From Onthophagus taurus (taxonomy: Eukaryota; Arthropoda; Insecta; Coleoptera; Scarabaeidae): a DNA stretch of 64,000 nucleotides. The stretch covers positions 24,063,501 through 24,127,500 of the forward strand of contig NC_091971.1 in the NCBI RefSeq assembly GCF_036711975.1, read 5' to 3'. Positions 1-12,000 of the stretch are shown here, in pieces (the first letter of the stretch is position 1; each line of letters opens with the position of its first letter). The translations under genes were made by a program, and so were the position numbers. The notes below the pieces were generated by a model that had not been told where the DNA came from, ran no database searches, and was given only the letters and a program-made list of their open reading frames with translations.

Positions 1-39
1 CAGGACCAGCAACACATATACGTAAAATAAAAGAGTATG

Positions 40-135
40 TACATGGTGTCCCAAATTCATTGTCCAAAATTAAAAGCGATAGAAAAAAAGTAAGTTACAT
101 GTCATGATTTCGTTTTTCAAGAAACAGCTAATGCT
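40..135 (+). repeat. Left terminus of mariner-type family A
   Basis: The stretch starts TACATGGTGTCCCAAATTCATTG and continues with an A-rich AAAAGCGATAGAAAAAAAGTA block. The same block opens the copies at 27889 and 53080, and closes (inverted) the copies ending near 32379, 49455 and 63864. It is an orphan end: no opposite terminus lies nearby. Family assignment rests on these within-window copies, because the copies at 53-64 kb carry mariner-like transposase remnants. Confidence 0.6.
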
Positions 136-872
136 GAAATAATATTTATAAATACTTTACCTGTATTTATAGTAATCAAAATATTAATCAGTCTTAATAA
201 TCAAGGGTAATCCAACATTCCATTTAAAATACATATTAAAAGATGTAGAGAACTTAGCGATGACATAGGAAATATTGATGATATGAATAAGATTTTGTAT
301 GGAAATAGCTTGGAGAGTTGTTTGAGTTGCAATATTCTTCTCTTTGCAAATTTCTTTATAACAGCCATAAGCATACGCTAGATTTACATTAAATTCTTTC
401 AAAGTTAATGTCATGCTTTTCAAAAAGTGCTGTTGTTTTGCGAAGCTGCTCAAATGCTTGTAAAATAACCAGTTTTTAAGCCATTGAAAGAATTAGGGCT
501 ACCGAAATGAAGAAAGCTTTGCAATTAAATATTCTAAATTGGCATTACAATTTTTTTATCATGAGTCAAACAACCTCATAGTGTACTCACCTATATGATT
601 GGTAATTTTATTGCACTATATTATTTAATGTGGTTATTATCTGAAATTGCACACTGCAAGTATTCGTTCAAATGGAGTCGGAAAATCAACATTACTTGAG
701 AAAATCAAAATTTGATAATATGCTGTTATACCAGGTGAGGCATTTAAATTGAGACGACCTTATAACTCATAAACCGCAAACTGTATAAAAAAAGTTTCAA
801 TTAAAATTCCTTATATGTTGGGGGAAAATATTTTGTATAGGTTTTGTTAAGTCAGTTTTTTTAATGGATACA
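136..872. other. AT-rich, no gene recognised
   Basis: Open frames here, such as one at 184-453 on the minus strand, have no recognisable domain and AT-biased composition. I see no RNA gene or repeat terminus. Confidence 0.5.
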
Positions 873-1653
873 TACAGGCTGCCCATTATGTATGGAATAT
901 AGTATGTATCTTGGTAGGTATCAACTTTATAAAAAAACATTTTATACATAAGTTGTTTAATATTTTATTTGCCATAATAAGACAGCATTCAATTGTTTTT
1001 ATTTCAGAAAATAAATGAGCAACGAATAACACTTGAAGTTGTTTAAATGGTAATGTACCCTTTCGTTAGGGTTATTTGATAGGGATTTCTTTTCTCTTTA
1101 CGATGACGTAAAATTTTAGTACCCTTATATCAGAAAAGTTTTGAAAAAAAAGGTAATTGTTTATTAAGAAAATTTAACTAATAACATTAACCTAGATATC
1201 CAAGATCGTCAAGTACCTCGAATTATTGGAGATGTACACTAATTTTTCGTTTATTTGTTTTATTTTGTGTGTAAATTTAATTTACGGTAATATGTCGAGA
1301 TACTTGACGATTTCGGATATCTAGATTAATGTTATTGATTCATTTTTATTAATAAACAATTTTTACATTTCTCTCAAAAATTTTCTAATGTAATGGTACA
1401 AAAATTTTACGCCATCGTAAAGAAAAAAGTAATCTCTATCAAGTGAGCCTAACGAAAGAATACATTGCCATTTAAAAAAATTTAAGAATCATTCGTTACT
1501 CATTTGTTTTCTGAATTAAAAACAATTGAATGCAGTCTTATTATAAATAAGAAAGCAAATAAAATATTAAACAGCTTTTGTATAAAATGTTTCTTTATAA
1601 AGTTGATACCTACCAAGATATATGCTATATTCCATACATAATGGGCACCTGTA
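873..1653. mobile_element. Foldback (palindromic) MITE, about 780 bp
   Basis: Two arms of about 370 bp (873-1240 and 1290-1653) are imperfect reverse complements around a short spacer near 1262. Outer ends read TACAGGCTGCCCATTATG on the left and the complement TACAGGTGCCCATTATG on the right, a mariner-like terminus. Arms share blocks such as ACCTAGATATCC and its partner GGATATCTAGATTAATG. It has no coding capacity, so it would be a non-autonomous element. Confidence 0.8.
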
Positions 1654-1655
1654 TA

Positions 1656-2193
1656 CTTTTCCATCACTATGCTATTTTATGACAAAATAAATAACTTTTA
1701 TTTGAAATTTCTTTTTACTTAATGAATATTACGCATAATAAAAATTGTGCGGCTTTTTTAGTGCAAGCTTTGAGGTTTGGAAAAATTAAGGCGGCCATAA
1801 CAGGTTGTAGTTGTTTCAGTACTCATATGTATCTGTCAAAATTTCCCTTAGTAATAAATTAATTCGTTACGTTTCATTAAGCATTAAAACACATACGATC
1901 GTTTCTGGACAAGCAGCCAGAGATATCAATGTTGCTATGATTACTTAACTTCCATGACAAAATAACGACTTTTATTTCAAACATTTTGCTATTTATCGTG
2001 TATTTATGGATAAAATGTCAAATAACACTTTAAACAAACATAACAAAACAAATGAGCTTCACTTAAAAATAAAATTCTAAGAGTGCTGCGTTGGGATACC
2101 GTATAGCTTCAAGAAATAGCAAGAGAAGAAATATGTGGACTAGAATTATTATTTAATTATTGGATTAGAACAGCAGCTTAAACGTTGATTATA
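1656..2193. other. No feature seen
   Basis: AT-rich sequence without an open frame that resembles a known protein and without an evident repeat. Confidence 0.5.
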
Positions 2194-2197
2194 TTAT

Positions 2198-2616
2198 TGG
2201 GCACGTTCAGCCGGTGTCAACTGTTAAGTTGCTATATTAGCAGTCGCAGCTGAACGATACGCTAAGTAAGCGCTGTTACGCAGCAGTTTAGTAAATATCT
2301 CAACGTAAGTAATCTGCGCTTAGTTTGTCAGCGGTTGTGAAATTGTAGGTTAGGATTAACATTTTTTGTTTCTCCCCTTTAATTTTGAAAACTGACAGAA
2401 CTGTATAAAATGACATGAGCCTTAAAATCAAGATCATCATCCACTATCTCTTGTAATAACACAAAATTTTCAAAAATATTGTTGCCCATAGTTTTAGGTT
2501 ATGCAGAACCGCTAATTCTCAATTGCTTGTTCAGCCGATTTCGTTCCGCTGTATTAAAGCTCATACAACTAGCTGACTGATTTAATTCAACTGTTGACAC
2601 CTGCTGAACGTACCCA
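2198..2616. mobile_element. MITE with 28-bp inverted ends
   Basis: The left end TGGGCACGTTCAGCCGGTGT and the reverse complement of the right end, TGGGTACGTTCAGCAGGTGT, match over about 28 bp with three mismatches. Both sides are flanked by TTAT (2194-2197 and 2617-2620), consistent with a 4-bp target duplication. The 419-bp interior is non-coding. I cannot assign the superfamily. Confidence 0.7.
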
Positions 2617-2989
2617 TTATCACCCGTTGTCGCCAAATTTTTCTCTCTCCAAAGCTCTCCAGCCTTGGCTAATTATTTCACAATACGCACGGGGTGGAAT
2701 GTTTCTGCCGAAGATCGCATCTCGATATCGCCATCCATTCTTGAATTATAGAAGAAAATTTTAAAATCATGTTACCTTAGCAAACAAATCACAGAGTACA
2801 AAAATGTTATTACTTCCAAGCTTAGGACCGGTTCAAAACTATTTTTGAGGTGTGTTTAAAGGCCAATGGATCAACGAAACATCAACAATGACGACGAACA
2901 ATGAATGCTGGAAATGTTTTCCTTTAATCTCGATGCATTTAATTAATCCAGTTTCGGTAGAAAAAGCCGCCGCTTAAGTTTCGGTCCTG

Positions 2990-3480
2990 GACACATTTCT
3001 AATGGAATTTTTTGAAAAACCAAGTCTTTTAGTCTACCCCATAGATAAAAAATCTGAACAAGTCAGATTCGGCGAAAGTGACGCATAGGGAAATAGACTT
3101 CCTATTCTAATAACGCGATTCTCCTGCACCTCTACCTTTGCAGGAACGAATAACGCATATTGCGCAAATTTACACCACCTGCATTATTGAAAGATACATA
3201 CTTCATGCGTCCATAGTATTTGTGATAAAAAGTTTGGATTTGCCCGAATGATATTTAACAGCCAATGATAATAGTTTAATCTGTTATCATAATCGATATC
3301 TGTTAAGGCCTGATGTAAAACAATGTATTAGGGATGCATATTCTCTTGCGGAATCTTGTGGACAATTGTTTTCGGGATTCCTGGATGATGTGGGATCGCA
3401 TTGCGCACCAATGTGATCTACGAATAGATCACCTTATAGAGGTGTCTGAATGGGCTACACGTTGCCAGTTTCCCTTAATC
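2990..3480 (-). pseudogene. Mariner-like transposase remnant
   Basis: Minus-strand translation near 3330-3160 gives a stretch like the middle of insect mariner/DUF4817-type transposases: ALTDIDYDNRLNYYHW, then a block where the first catalytic motif (usually F-T/S-D-E-S/A) reads WTHEV, so the Asp is His. After one frameshift comes the typical FNNAGGVNLRNMRYS. Stops and shifts surround it and no second or third Asp is visible. It is a dead fragment; termini were not located. Confidence 0.6.
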
Positions 3481-3499
3481 GCTTAGCTAATCTTAAAAA

Positions 3500-4420
3500 C
3501 ACTTCTCGAGAAAAATATCTTTTTTTTGTGGTAATTGCATTACAATTCTTGCCATGTCATTGTATCATATTCGAAACAGTGAAAATAAATCCCTAACATA
3601 TCATACGCTTCTACGTTAGTAAATGACATGTTTAAATTACCATGGTTATGTGATTTGTTTTTCTCAATAAGATAACTGGATTCGATTAAAGGCACTTGAA
3701 TTTTTTACATTTTCTTCTATAATTCCAGAACGGATTTCTGTGAAGTACCTTCAGTATCGTTCCATTTAAAATTTTTTCGAAAAATTACAGAAATATGTAA
3801 TCGCTGCAGATAACGCCCTCTGGCTTATTTGTTTTAAACTAAACGGTATTATTAAAATTATCTTTTAAAAGAATAAAATTCTCTTTCAAACAAAAACAAA
3901 AGTATTAAAATCCAGGAGATATTAAAATGTAAACATTTAAAAATGCATTGGCGTCCGCTATGCGGTATTATCCAAGCTATCAAATGATGTTGTTTATGAT
4001 CAAAGCTATAGCTCATCATCTAACTTTCCGAAATAGTGGGTATTTTATGTTTATGGTAGTTACGTCCCCTAGCGGTCGGATAACGAACTACAAAATAATT
4101 TCCAAATATTTCTCTTGCTCACATTGCCGATAAGGATTTTTTCCCAAACCTCTACTATCCGGGCTACAAGTCAAGGCCCAATTCACAGTCTTATTTATTA
4201 TTACACAGTCTGGCCTAAAAATGTAATATTTGGTTATAGCGACTGCCTCTCTAGCGGATTCTTGTTAGTACATGTGTTTCTCTTCGTTGTTCATTATTTG
4301 TTAAGGCCAGTGTCATGTTCTTGTAAAATTGTAAATCTTGAGACATGACAGTCGCACTTTGTCAAACGCTCTTTAGATTTACTAGCGTTTGTTGTACTCT
4401 ATCGACTTTTCAATTAATTG
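3500..4420. other. No feature seen
   Basis: AT-rich DNA. Short open frames at 3948-4348 look random, with no domain, no splice-compatible neighbours and no homologous copy elsewhere in the window. Confidence 0.45.
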
Positions 4421-5249
4421 TACAAACAAGGAGACATCGCAGTTGACTCTTCACCAATTTTGATGAATTTTTTTATGGTGAATCTATATTGAATATAAGT
4501 AAGTTCCCCCACAGCTTTCGATCGAATGGCCCTTCTAAAGGGACTTATTAATTTTTTAAAGTTACGATTTTTGAGAGTTCTTGTTATAAGCTATAAAGCG
4601 AAGCCGTCTTACGTATCTGTCCGTAGTGCAGTGGATGAATGCCGCGCTCCTGTGCAGGAAGCCCAGGATCGGGATTCGGAGTTTCAATTTTTTTTTTGTT
4701 TTAATTATTTATTGTAATACTCCTACTCTATTATTTTATTTATATCAATATATACGTAATTATATTTATATATAATTGTAATTTTTTAATTACTTTATTA
4801 TTATCACTATTTGGAATTTTTTAATAATTCCTTTTAATAAAACCTCATAACACGTGTTTTCTGTTTCAAAGGATATAACAGGACGTAAACTTATATTACA
4901 ATTATATATAAATATAATTACGTATATATTGATATAAATAAAACAATAGATTAGGAGTATTACAATAAAAAATTAAAACAAAAAAAAATTGAAACTCCGA
5001 ATCCCGATCCTGGGCTTCCTGCGGAGGAGCGCGGCATTCATTCACTGCACTACGGAGAGATATGTAAAACGGCGTCGCTTTATAGCTTATAACAACAACT
5101 CTCAAAAATCGTAACTAAAAAATTAATAAATCCCTTTAGAAGGGCCATTCGATCAAAAGCTCTGGGGGAACTTACTTATATTCAATATAGATTCACCATA
5201 AAAAAATTCATCAAAATTGGTGAAGAGTCAACTGCGATGTCTCCTTGTA
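4421..5249. mobile_element. Foldback element with a tRNA-like block in each arm
   Basis: An 829-bp palindrome. Arms at about 4421-4790 and 4880-5249 match at roughly 90 percent or better, ending in CAAGGAGACATCGCAGTTGA and its complement. Each arm carries GTAGTGCAGTGGATGAATGC followed about 30 bp later by GGATCGGGATTCGGAGTTTC and a T-run. This resembles the A box and B box of a tRNA-derived SINE head. The two arms point in opposite directions. It may be a SINE duplicated head-to-head or a foldback transposon that captured one. No protein is encoded. Confidence 0.7.
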
Positions 5250-5379
5250 AGTATATCCCATCTAGAGTGGATCAATGTCTGATATTTTGCTGTTTATGAT
5301 TTTTGTTAGTAGTTTGCACATAGTATGTAGTAATTATAGTCCTGTAGTTATCAGGACCAGGGTCATTTTTATTTCATTC

Positions 5380-5770
5380 CCGATGGTGCTCTGTTTCCTT
5401 CTTGTCTGCTGTCTTGTCTTCTTTCCTTCTTGTTCTTTTATAAATCATGTTCTATTTCTTTAGAGAATTTCTTCCAATATGACCCAAGTTTTTTTATTGC
5501 TGTGTTCACTCTATTTCTGACTTCCTTACATTTTTTATATTCATTGTGCTTACACTTCTATAGCTTAAGTAAACATATTTCTTTTCCTTCGATAATACCT
5601 TCACTTCTTCAGTTACCCATGGTGAATCATTTTTCCTTCCATTTATGTTAACTTTTTGGGTTCTAAGTGCTTCATTTGCACTTTCTGTTATGTGTGTTCT
5701 TACCTTTGTATAAGTTTTATTTGCGTCATCGCTTTCTATTATGGATCTCGAAACAATTTTTCTTTTCATT
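5380..5770 (-). pseudogene. Non-LTR retrotransposon (LINE) ORF2 fragment
   Basis: The minus frame gives NEALRTQKVNINGRKNDSPW followed by WVTEEVKVLSKEKKYVYLSY, the pattern of the linker between endonuclease and reverse transcriptase in RTE/Jockey-like insect LINEs. In a shifted frame it continues as LGSYWKKFSKEIEHDL, also typical of that linker. No endonuclease or RT catalytic block is present. The fragment lies just beyond the right end of the foldback at 4421-5249. Confidence 0.6.
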
Positions 5771-5774
5771 TGAT

Positions 5775-6220
5775 TTGGACACGTGTTCGTACGTAACGAA
5801 AATAGTATAATTAAATCAACCCGATATTATATTTGGTTTGATGCTTGTTTTGTTACTTCCTCCAAATATTATCTCTAACAATGCCAAACCAATAATTTCT
5901 CATCCGCATATATTTAGGCAACATAAATCGTCGAAGGTGTAATAAAGTATGTTTTAGTATATTTATTATGTCTGCCTCAAATTCAATCCTGCATTAAAAA
6001 ATACTGTTATTAGTGCAACTAAATCTACAGCTAAAAATTCAGAGAATTTGCTTTAGTAAATTCATTCATATTTTTAATCACATTTGCAAACAACGAAATT
6101 TAATAACGCAATAAAATTATTGTAATCTGATAGTCAGTACAAAGATTTGATATAATGAAACGAGTGTTATACCGTTATTGTAGGTTTTGCTTTATTAGCT
6201 TATCGGTAGGTATCAAATAG
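5775..6220. other. No feature seen
   Basis: AT-rich stretch with no coding or repeat signal that I can defend. Confidence 0.45.
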
Positions 6221-6223
6221 TTA

Positions 6224-6360
6224 GGCCCATTTTTACCACTTCTTGATAAATTTATCCGATAGATAAATTGGCGCTCTTAGCCAATGAGAGCGCTTAAAAC
6301 CGTTGTAACCGTGGTAATTATCTATCGATTAAATTTATCAAGAGGTGGTAAAAGTGGGTG
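6224..6360. mobile_element. Harbinger-type MITE, 137 bp
   Basis: Ends GGCCCATTTTTACCACTTCT and, inverted, ACACCCACTTTTACCACCTC, followed on both sides by TTGATAAATTTA-type sequence. Flanked by TTA on each side (6221-6223 and 6361-6363), the 3-bp target duplication typical of PIF/Harbinger elements. The termini resemble those of the larger element at 11659-13046, which could be its relative. Almost the whole element folds back on itself. Confidence 0.75.
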
Positions 6361-6363
6361 TTA

Positions 6364-8430
6364 ATCAAATAAAATGGATAAATTGGCAATAACTAATTTG
6401 TACGCCGTAACGACCTAAGTCAAAAAGTGTTAATAACAATGCGAGCTAGACTTATCAAGATATTTATTAAAACGCATTAGCTTGCTTATCTAATCAACTA
6501 TTAAATTTAGAGCACTAAAAAAATAGTTGACATTCATAAATTTTCCTTTACAAATTCATTTCGCAACTTGCATATGTATATTTTCAAGCAATTTGAGAAC
6601 ATAAATTGTCATTGGTAAATGTAAAGGTCAAGATTTTTTCATGTTCGCCCACGTATGATCTTTTGTATTTCCACAACGATTGATGTGTCTGCAATGTACA
6701 CCAATTTATTGCATATTCATTTAAAATACCATCTGTAACAAAAGAAAGAAAAACTTGCAAATCCATTTTTTAAAATGTATTCATGAATGAAACTAACATA
6801 TAACGGTGTAGTATCTAAAAATAAATTTCGAATGACTTGTAACAATAGTGATTCGATTAACGAAATGCGTGAGGAATAATTGACAGTTAGAATTTTATTA
6901 TCCGTAAAGTTTGTGATTTACAGCAAATTAAAATAAAGTCTATTAAAAAGAGGCTAACATAAAGAGAAATAGAACGTTTTGTTTGTTAAAGCGTTATAAT
7001 AAGCCTTTCTTACAAGTTTCAAGGTTTTTTTTAATCCCGTAAAATCATTTTCGACTTCGTACATAATGCCAAATCAATTTTATTCTATTGTTAGATTTTT
7101 GTTCCTCAATTTTTTTTTAATATCCGCATGAGTAAAAAAATGTTATGATTCATTGCCTGCGTACTGACTCTCAAGGTGATTAATTTGGTTAAAAGACATC
7201 CTATTGTAACGTTTTTATACACCTATATCCCGATTTTTCAAACAACGATATTAATTTGGTAGCAATAATCTCGTATCGAATTTAAAACATGGGGATTTTC
7301 CATTTTATACACAGAATAAGCTTTCTCGCTTATGTGCTATACTGCGCAACAAGGTATTTGTTGACGTATTTTCTACGAACGCCTACACTCTTGACTTGGT
7401 CATCAATGGGAATTACTCCGGGTTATTTAGAGAATAATATCAGAAAAAAACAAGCCTATAAGTAAACCGTAGAATTTGAAATTTTGTATGTATTTACTAC
7501 TGGTTAATACCATATATTTAAGCACACCTTAAGTTTCTTTTTTGTCTCTTTAGTTTTTTCGCAAAAAAAGTATGCTACAGTGTAAGGCAAAGCCCTGTTA
7601 TGATTAAAAATTTTTTTCTTTATAACTGGAAGTTGGAAGTTTATAGCTATGGAAGTTGTGCACTTACTACGATCTTGTACTGACAAAATAACATAAGTTA
7701 ATTGTGATTTTCATAACAAAAACCATATATGACGTGAATGTCTGTCTGAACAAATTACGTTGTCTTAAACAATAATAAACATTATTAAAAAATTAATACT
7801 CTTGCTTAATAACAGTCAAACATTATTAATAATCATCAACAATTATGAGGATTCAACGTAAATAAAACCCAGAGCTAACTATTACAATAATTTTAGTTAA
7901 ACATGGTGGCACATAGCGGTACATGGCACGATATTTTATTTTTTTACACGAAAATTATTAACTTCAAGGAATGTGAAATGTTCCAGTACAGTTTTCACCA
8001 ACTTTGTGCGCACTGAACTTGTTAAAGAATGAGCTCCAAAACTGATATTTTCTTATATTAGTATTCCATTGCGTTAAAAAGTTCTTATAAAAAAAATCAA
8101 AGGTCATAGCTCGAAAACAAAGGTTTGCTATCCTTCGTTAATATAAAAACTTATGTTATTTTGGCAAGTATTATCTTCTAGTAAAGTTTCCCGACTAAAA
8201 TCGGAACCATCCTGTATATACACATAAGTAAAAGTTATAGTTAAAGATATTTAATTTTTGAATATTTTATTATACAAAAGTTACATTCATGTCATGAATG
8301 ACATTTTCCTTGAACTATTTGGTAATATAGTCGAATTTTCTGGTATTGAAATTATATTTTTTTTGCGATGGACACAACTGCTGTTGATGTACCTAGTCGC
8401 AAATCGGGTGTTATTTCTGCACTGTCATAC
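6364..8430. other. AT-rich, no gene recognised
   Basis: About 2 kb without a coding region that resembles a known family. Small open frames near 6584-6766 and 7504-7686 (minus) look random. Confidence 0.45.
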
Positions 8431-8439
8431 GTTCTAAAC

Positions 8440-9080
8440 ACTTCATTAGCTATTCCTGCCCTGTTTGCTACCGACAACACACCCTTCAGCGACCGTTGAT
8501 AACTTTCAACAGCCATGTTTCTTTAGTGTCATCAAGTCTCCCCCAGATTTAACTAAAAGTGTAGCAGACGACCTTCGAAATGAATGACCTGTATATGAGT
8601 TAACATTTTTATGTTGAATAAATTTAGCTACTGTTTGAGGTACCTTATAAAACTGATTTTTACCCACAACCTGATTAATACATTTTCCATTCCATCTTTT
8701 GTTGCTGCTGGACGAAGGGCTACGTACATTCGGTAAAATTTAATATATTCTTCAGTAACTATAAATCTCCTGTTTACATCATTCTTTATTTGATTAAGTT
8801 TCACATTTAATAACGTTCCTGAATCTTCAATATCATCTAATGTTACCTGGCTGATTTTACAAATTCGACAAGCTCCTGCAATCCCAAATACAACAACAGC
8901 GTTGGCCATTACATAAACTTCATCGCGAGCATTATTTAAAAAGTCACTAATTTGGGTATTCGTAAAAATCGCTGCTTTCTTGGGCGTGTAACCTTTTCCA
9001 TTTGGTTTGAGAAGCGTAATTAGTTTAAAATATTTTGAAATGGCTACGTTATTATTGGATTGTAACATACTTTTAATCAT
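8440..9080 (-). pseudogene. Crypton-like tyrosine recombinase, broken
   Basis: The minus-strand frame from 9080 reads FTNTQISDFLNNARDEVYVM, then FGIAGACRICKISQVTLDD, matching the first-Arg box of tyrosine recombinases of the Crypton-like type found in insect genomes. After a frameshift near 8675 it resumes with NQFYKVPQTVAKFI and TGHSFRRSSATLLVKSGG, the His-x-x-Arg box, then LKKHGC. There the expected Trp codon is TGA, and the STVAEG box that should carry the catalytic Tyr has Cys instead. The enzyme is therefore inactive. The N-terminal region may extend towards 9300 but is unclear. Termini and target site were not found. Confidence 0.7.
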
Positions 9081-9299
9081 TGAATAATTCGATCACACTG
9101 TTGATGCCTTTTGTTGTTGTGCCAGTTCCGAAAAATAAACCAATAACACCGTCTCCGACAAAGAACTGCATGTCTTTTTCATCTTTCATTCCATAAATCC
9201 TGAATACGCGGTTGAATATGTTTTTTCTTAAAGTAATTTTCTTAAACCCACTAAATCTGCAACCCTAAACTAAACTTTGCGTACTTGGTTTTCTGTTTT

Positions 9300-9639
9300 A
9301 TAGGGAATTAAATTAAATAATTTATTAATTCTTCTTCTGGGACTTGAGCTTGATTTCCTTTCATTACTTTATCGTGGTAATAAACATATGCCTTTTGCTG
9401 CCACTTGTTTGACCCGAAATTTTTTCTTAAATTTATTCTATTGGGTCAAACACAATTTTTGCTGTAATATCACCCAATTTATAAGTGTTACATAGAAGAT
9501 CAAATTGTTTCTTCCATTGTACCATTAACCTAATGTTAGTTGCATCAAAGCGCGGAATATTCCGCACAGCGTAAAAGCTTCCATCAGCATGCGCGGAATA
9601 TTCCGCGAGCATGCAAATGATGCATATGATGCAAATCAC
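9300..9639 (-). pseudogene. Unidentified coding-like fragment upstream of the recombinase
   Basis: Minus-strand frames read IRLMVQWKKQFDLLCNTYKL and then, after a shift, QQKAYVYYHDKVMKGNQAQV. Codon structure looks protein-like but I do not recognise the family. It lies just upstream in the same orientation as the broken recombinase and may belong to the same element. The upstream part of the frame is made of CATATGATGCAAAT repeats, so the apparent start is unreliable. Confidence 0.35.
9552..9607. repeat. Pair of perfect GCGGAATATTCCGC palindromes
   Basis: GCGGAATATTCCGC at 9552-9565 recurs in a longer form, CGCGGAATATTCCGCG, at 9592-9607, about 26 bp apart. Both are perfect palindromes and GC-rich against AT-rich surroundings. 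They may be the ends of a very short MITE; no target duplication was identified. Confidence 0.6.
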
Positions 9640-9659
9640 CTAGTTTTCCTGGTTTTGAT

Positions 9660-11655
9660 TCGAATGGAGATTAGTTTTTTTTTTAATATGTAAATAGAGG
9701 AATTTTTTAATGGTTATAATCAATTTAGCGTTTGCTCTCTTTATTTTGTCCTCGTCAGTTTCTCTTCTAACAATAAATACACTTTTTTACAAAAGCCTTT
9801 TGTTCTAAAACGAATAAAAAAAAAGATTTTAGTTCTAATTTTGACAGTGTCTTACAGAAACTTTTGTATACAGTAATAAACTATAAATGGGGAATACAGT
9901 CATCAAATCAAAAGTCGATCGGTGTATGTGTTAGTAACTTGGTCTATTACCCGAGGGAAATACCCGAGTTTTATGATCACATTTTTTTAATCTCGTTATG
10001 TACTTCAACTTAAATAGTTGTGTTAGATTGAAATTTTGAGGATAATTTGTATTGGTTATTTTTTATAGCTAAAAAGGTAATATTGTGTTAAATTTTTGGT
10101 TTAGGAAAGTTCTATGAGCAATATTATTTTAGTTACAAAAAAGAATGACGGCTAGCCTGTTATAAATTGGTTCAACAACTACTTTGTTCTATTTCCAGAG
10201 GACCGGAATTGGTGACCATCTTGAAAATATTTTAGGGGAAAGATGGGACATGTTCATCACATACAAACAAAATTTCAGAAACGTAGGCGCAGTGGAACAA
10301 AATGTTGCTATTCGAGTACTGCACTTCTTTTATGAGTTACTCAAATCGTTCTGGTACAAGTATTTCTTAACCGCGCCTTTTGGTATTTGTCTCTTGCGCT
10401 GTTTAATAGTGTGTAGTTTTGGTGCCTAATATTTCCCTTGCGATTTTTTCTTTAATTGCGATAATGCGCATATGACAAATTTGTGTTTATTCAATAATGA
10501 CGGAAAGCAATACTGATGGAATGTTGGAAGGATTGAAACAAGAATTAAATATGTATAATTTTCGGCATCAGTTTAAGCCAGTACGTTTCCTACAAAGTAA
10601 TGGGGAGAGTGCCACACAACTCATTCTTGTCCCTTGCTTTCAACATATTTGCGTTCCTGACATAGTAAGGACCATTCCTTGCTGAAAACAGAGTTCTGTT
10701 TTTGAACCATATCAATTTCTTCACGATTTGCGACTTCTTAGGAAACATTAAGTTTGGTAATACGGATCCTTATTTTAGTTTGTAACTTATTTTCCCTCTT
10801 TCTCCCGTAAGTTTCGGAATCTCCATCGAAGTTTTCTTCAATTCTTCAATATTTATATTCAAAGTATTAAGTATTGATTTAGTTTTGGCATATTCAGCCG
10901 CGAAATTTGTTTTCAGTTTTTCCAATATTCCTATATTACTTTGCTAATGCTGTAAAAGGATAATGTTGTGGAAGGATATATGCTGTATTATATAGCAGAG
11001 AAGATAGGCAAGAACATAGATTGGGATGCGCAGCTGATACACTTCCTCTATTGTCTCTCATCCCAAATAGATACTTCGGTTTTTTTTCTACGTCGGAAAA
11101 ACACTGTTATGAAACCTCTAGAAATTCCTAGAGGAGGCCAAGGCTCAAAAATTATGCTGTAGCCCCACAGATGATGATTGTATTTGTCTGTGTTGTAAAT
11201 CCATCGTTTGGTTTGTTCTTTTTATGTTTCCCTGCAGCTTGGCGTCGATCATCTTTGCCAAACAATGTGTTAGCGTGATTTGCAGCTTTCTGTAATTCTC
11301 CTCTACGCTCCCTCAATGCAAATTTATGCTTCGAGAGTAGGCCTTTCTTTTCCACTTCTTTCTTGTAGTAGTTCTAGCTGAATTATGTCCCCAATGTTCA
11401 TTCATCCGAGCAGGAGACTTGGTACATAGGTTTCCTGTTCCCGGATTGTGATGAATTGTTTACTATGATGTTTTCAATTTACAATCTTGCAGTTTTGGGA
11501 AATATACGATCAAAAAAATCCATCTAACTTATTCCATAAATGGGTTTTGAGAAATATCGGTATATTACGATTTTTAGGACAAAATGCTATTCTTGAATTA
11601 TTCCCAATAAACAGTTTCACTATTGTCAACAATTTATTATGTTTAACTAGCTAAC
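9660..11655. other. No recognised gene; one coding-like patch
   Basis: Mostly AT-rich. On the minus strand at about 10780-10935 an uninterrupted frame of about 50 codons reads ILEKLKTNFAAEYAKTKSIL and IEELKKTSMEIPKLTGERGK, which looks like real protein sequence (helical, charged). A possible CAG acceptor sits just upstream. I cannot name it. A second minus frame at 11152-11355 is Lys/Arg rich without a known domain. Confidence 0.35.
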
Positions 11656-12000
11656 TAAGGCCCGCTTTTACCACCTCTAGTTAAACTGGTCGTTAGTCTT
11701 ACTATCGGATAACGTTTATCTATTAGTTAACTGCGAAACGACTTTTACCATTTCGATCTAACTAATGGATAGGCTATCTAGTAGTTAACGTAAAAATCTA
11801 GGGGAATATTATTATAGCTTGTTTTAATAGTACTACAATTATAATGACTGTTGGTGACTACGTGTAAAAGAGGTATTACAGGTTTCTATCTCCTTTGTCC
11901 GTCGGTAATGGTCGGTAATTCGCGAGTAATTCTCATAAACCTGTCAGTTCTGTTAGTGGCAATTAACGACCACGAAAAAATAAAAACCGCAAATTAGGCC

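Noticed and set aside
184..453. Minus-strand ORF at the left edge
   Set aside because: No recognisable family or splice-compatible neighbour.
4526..5105. Two ORFs in the foldback (similar proteins on both strands)
   Set aside because: They are the two arms of one palindrome read in opposite directions; the similarity is due to inverted repetition and the content is tRNA-like, not coding.
10184..10685. Plus-strand ORFs as small genes
   Set aside because: Short, no conserved pattern, and competing frame on the minus strand.
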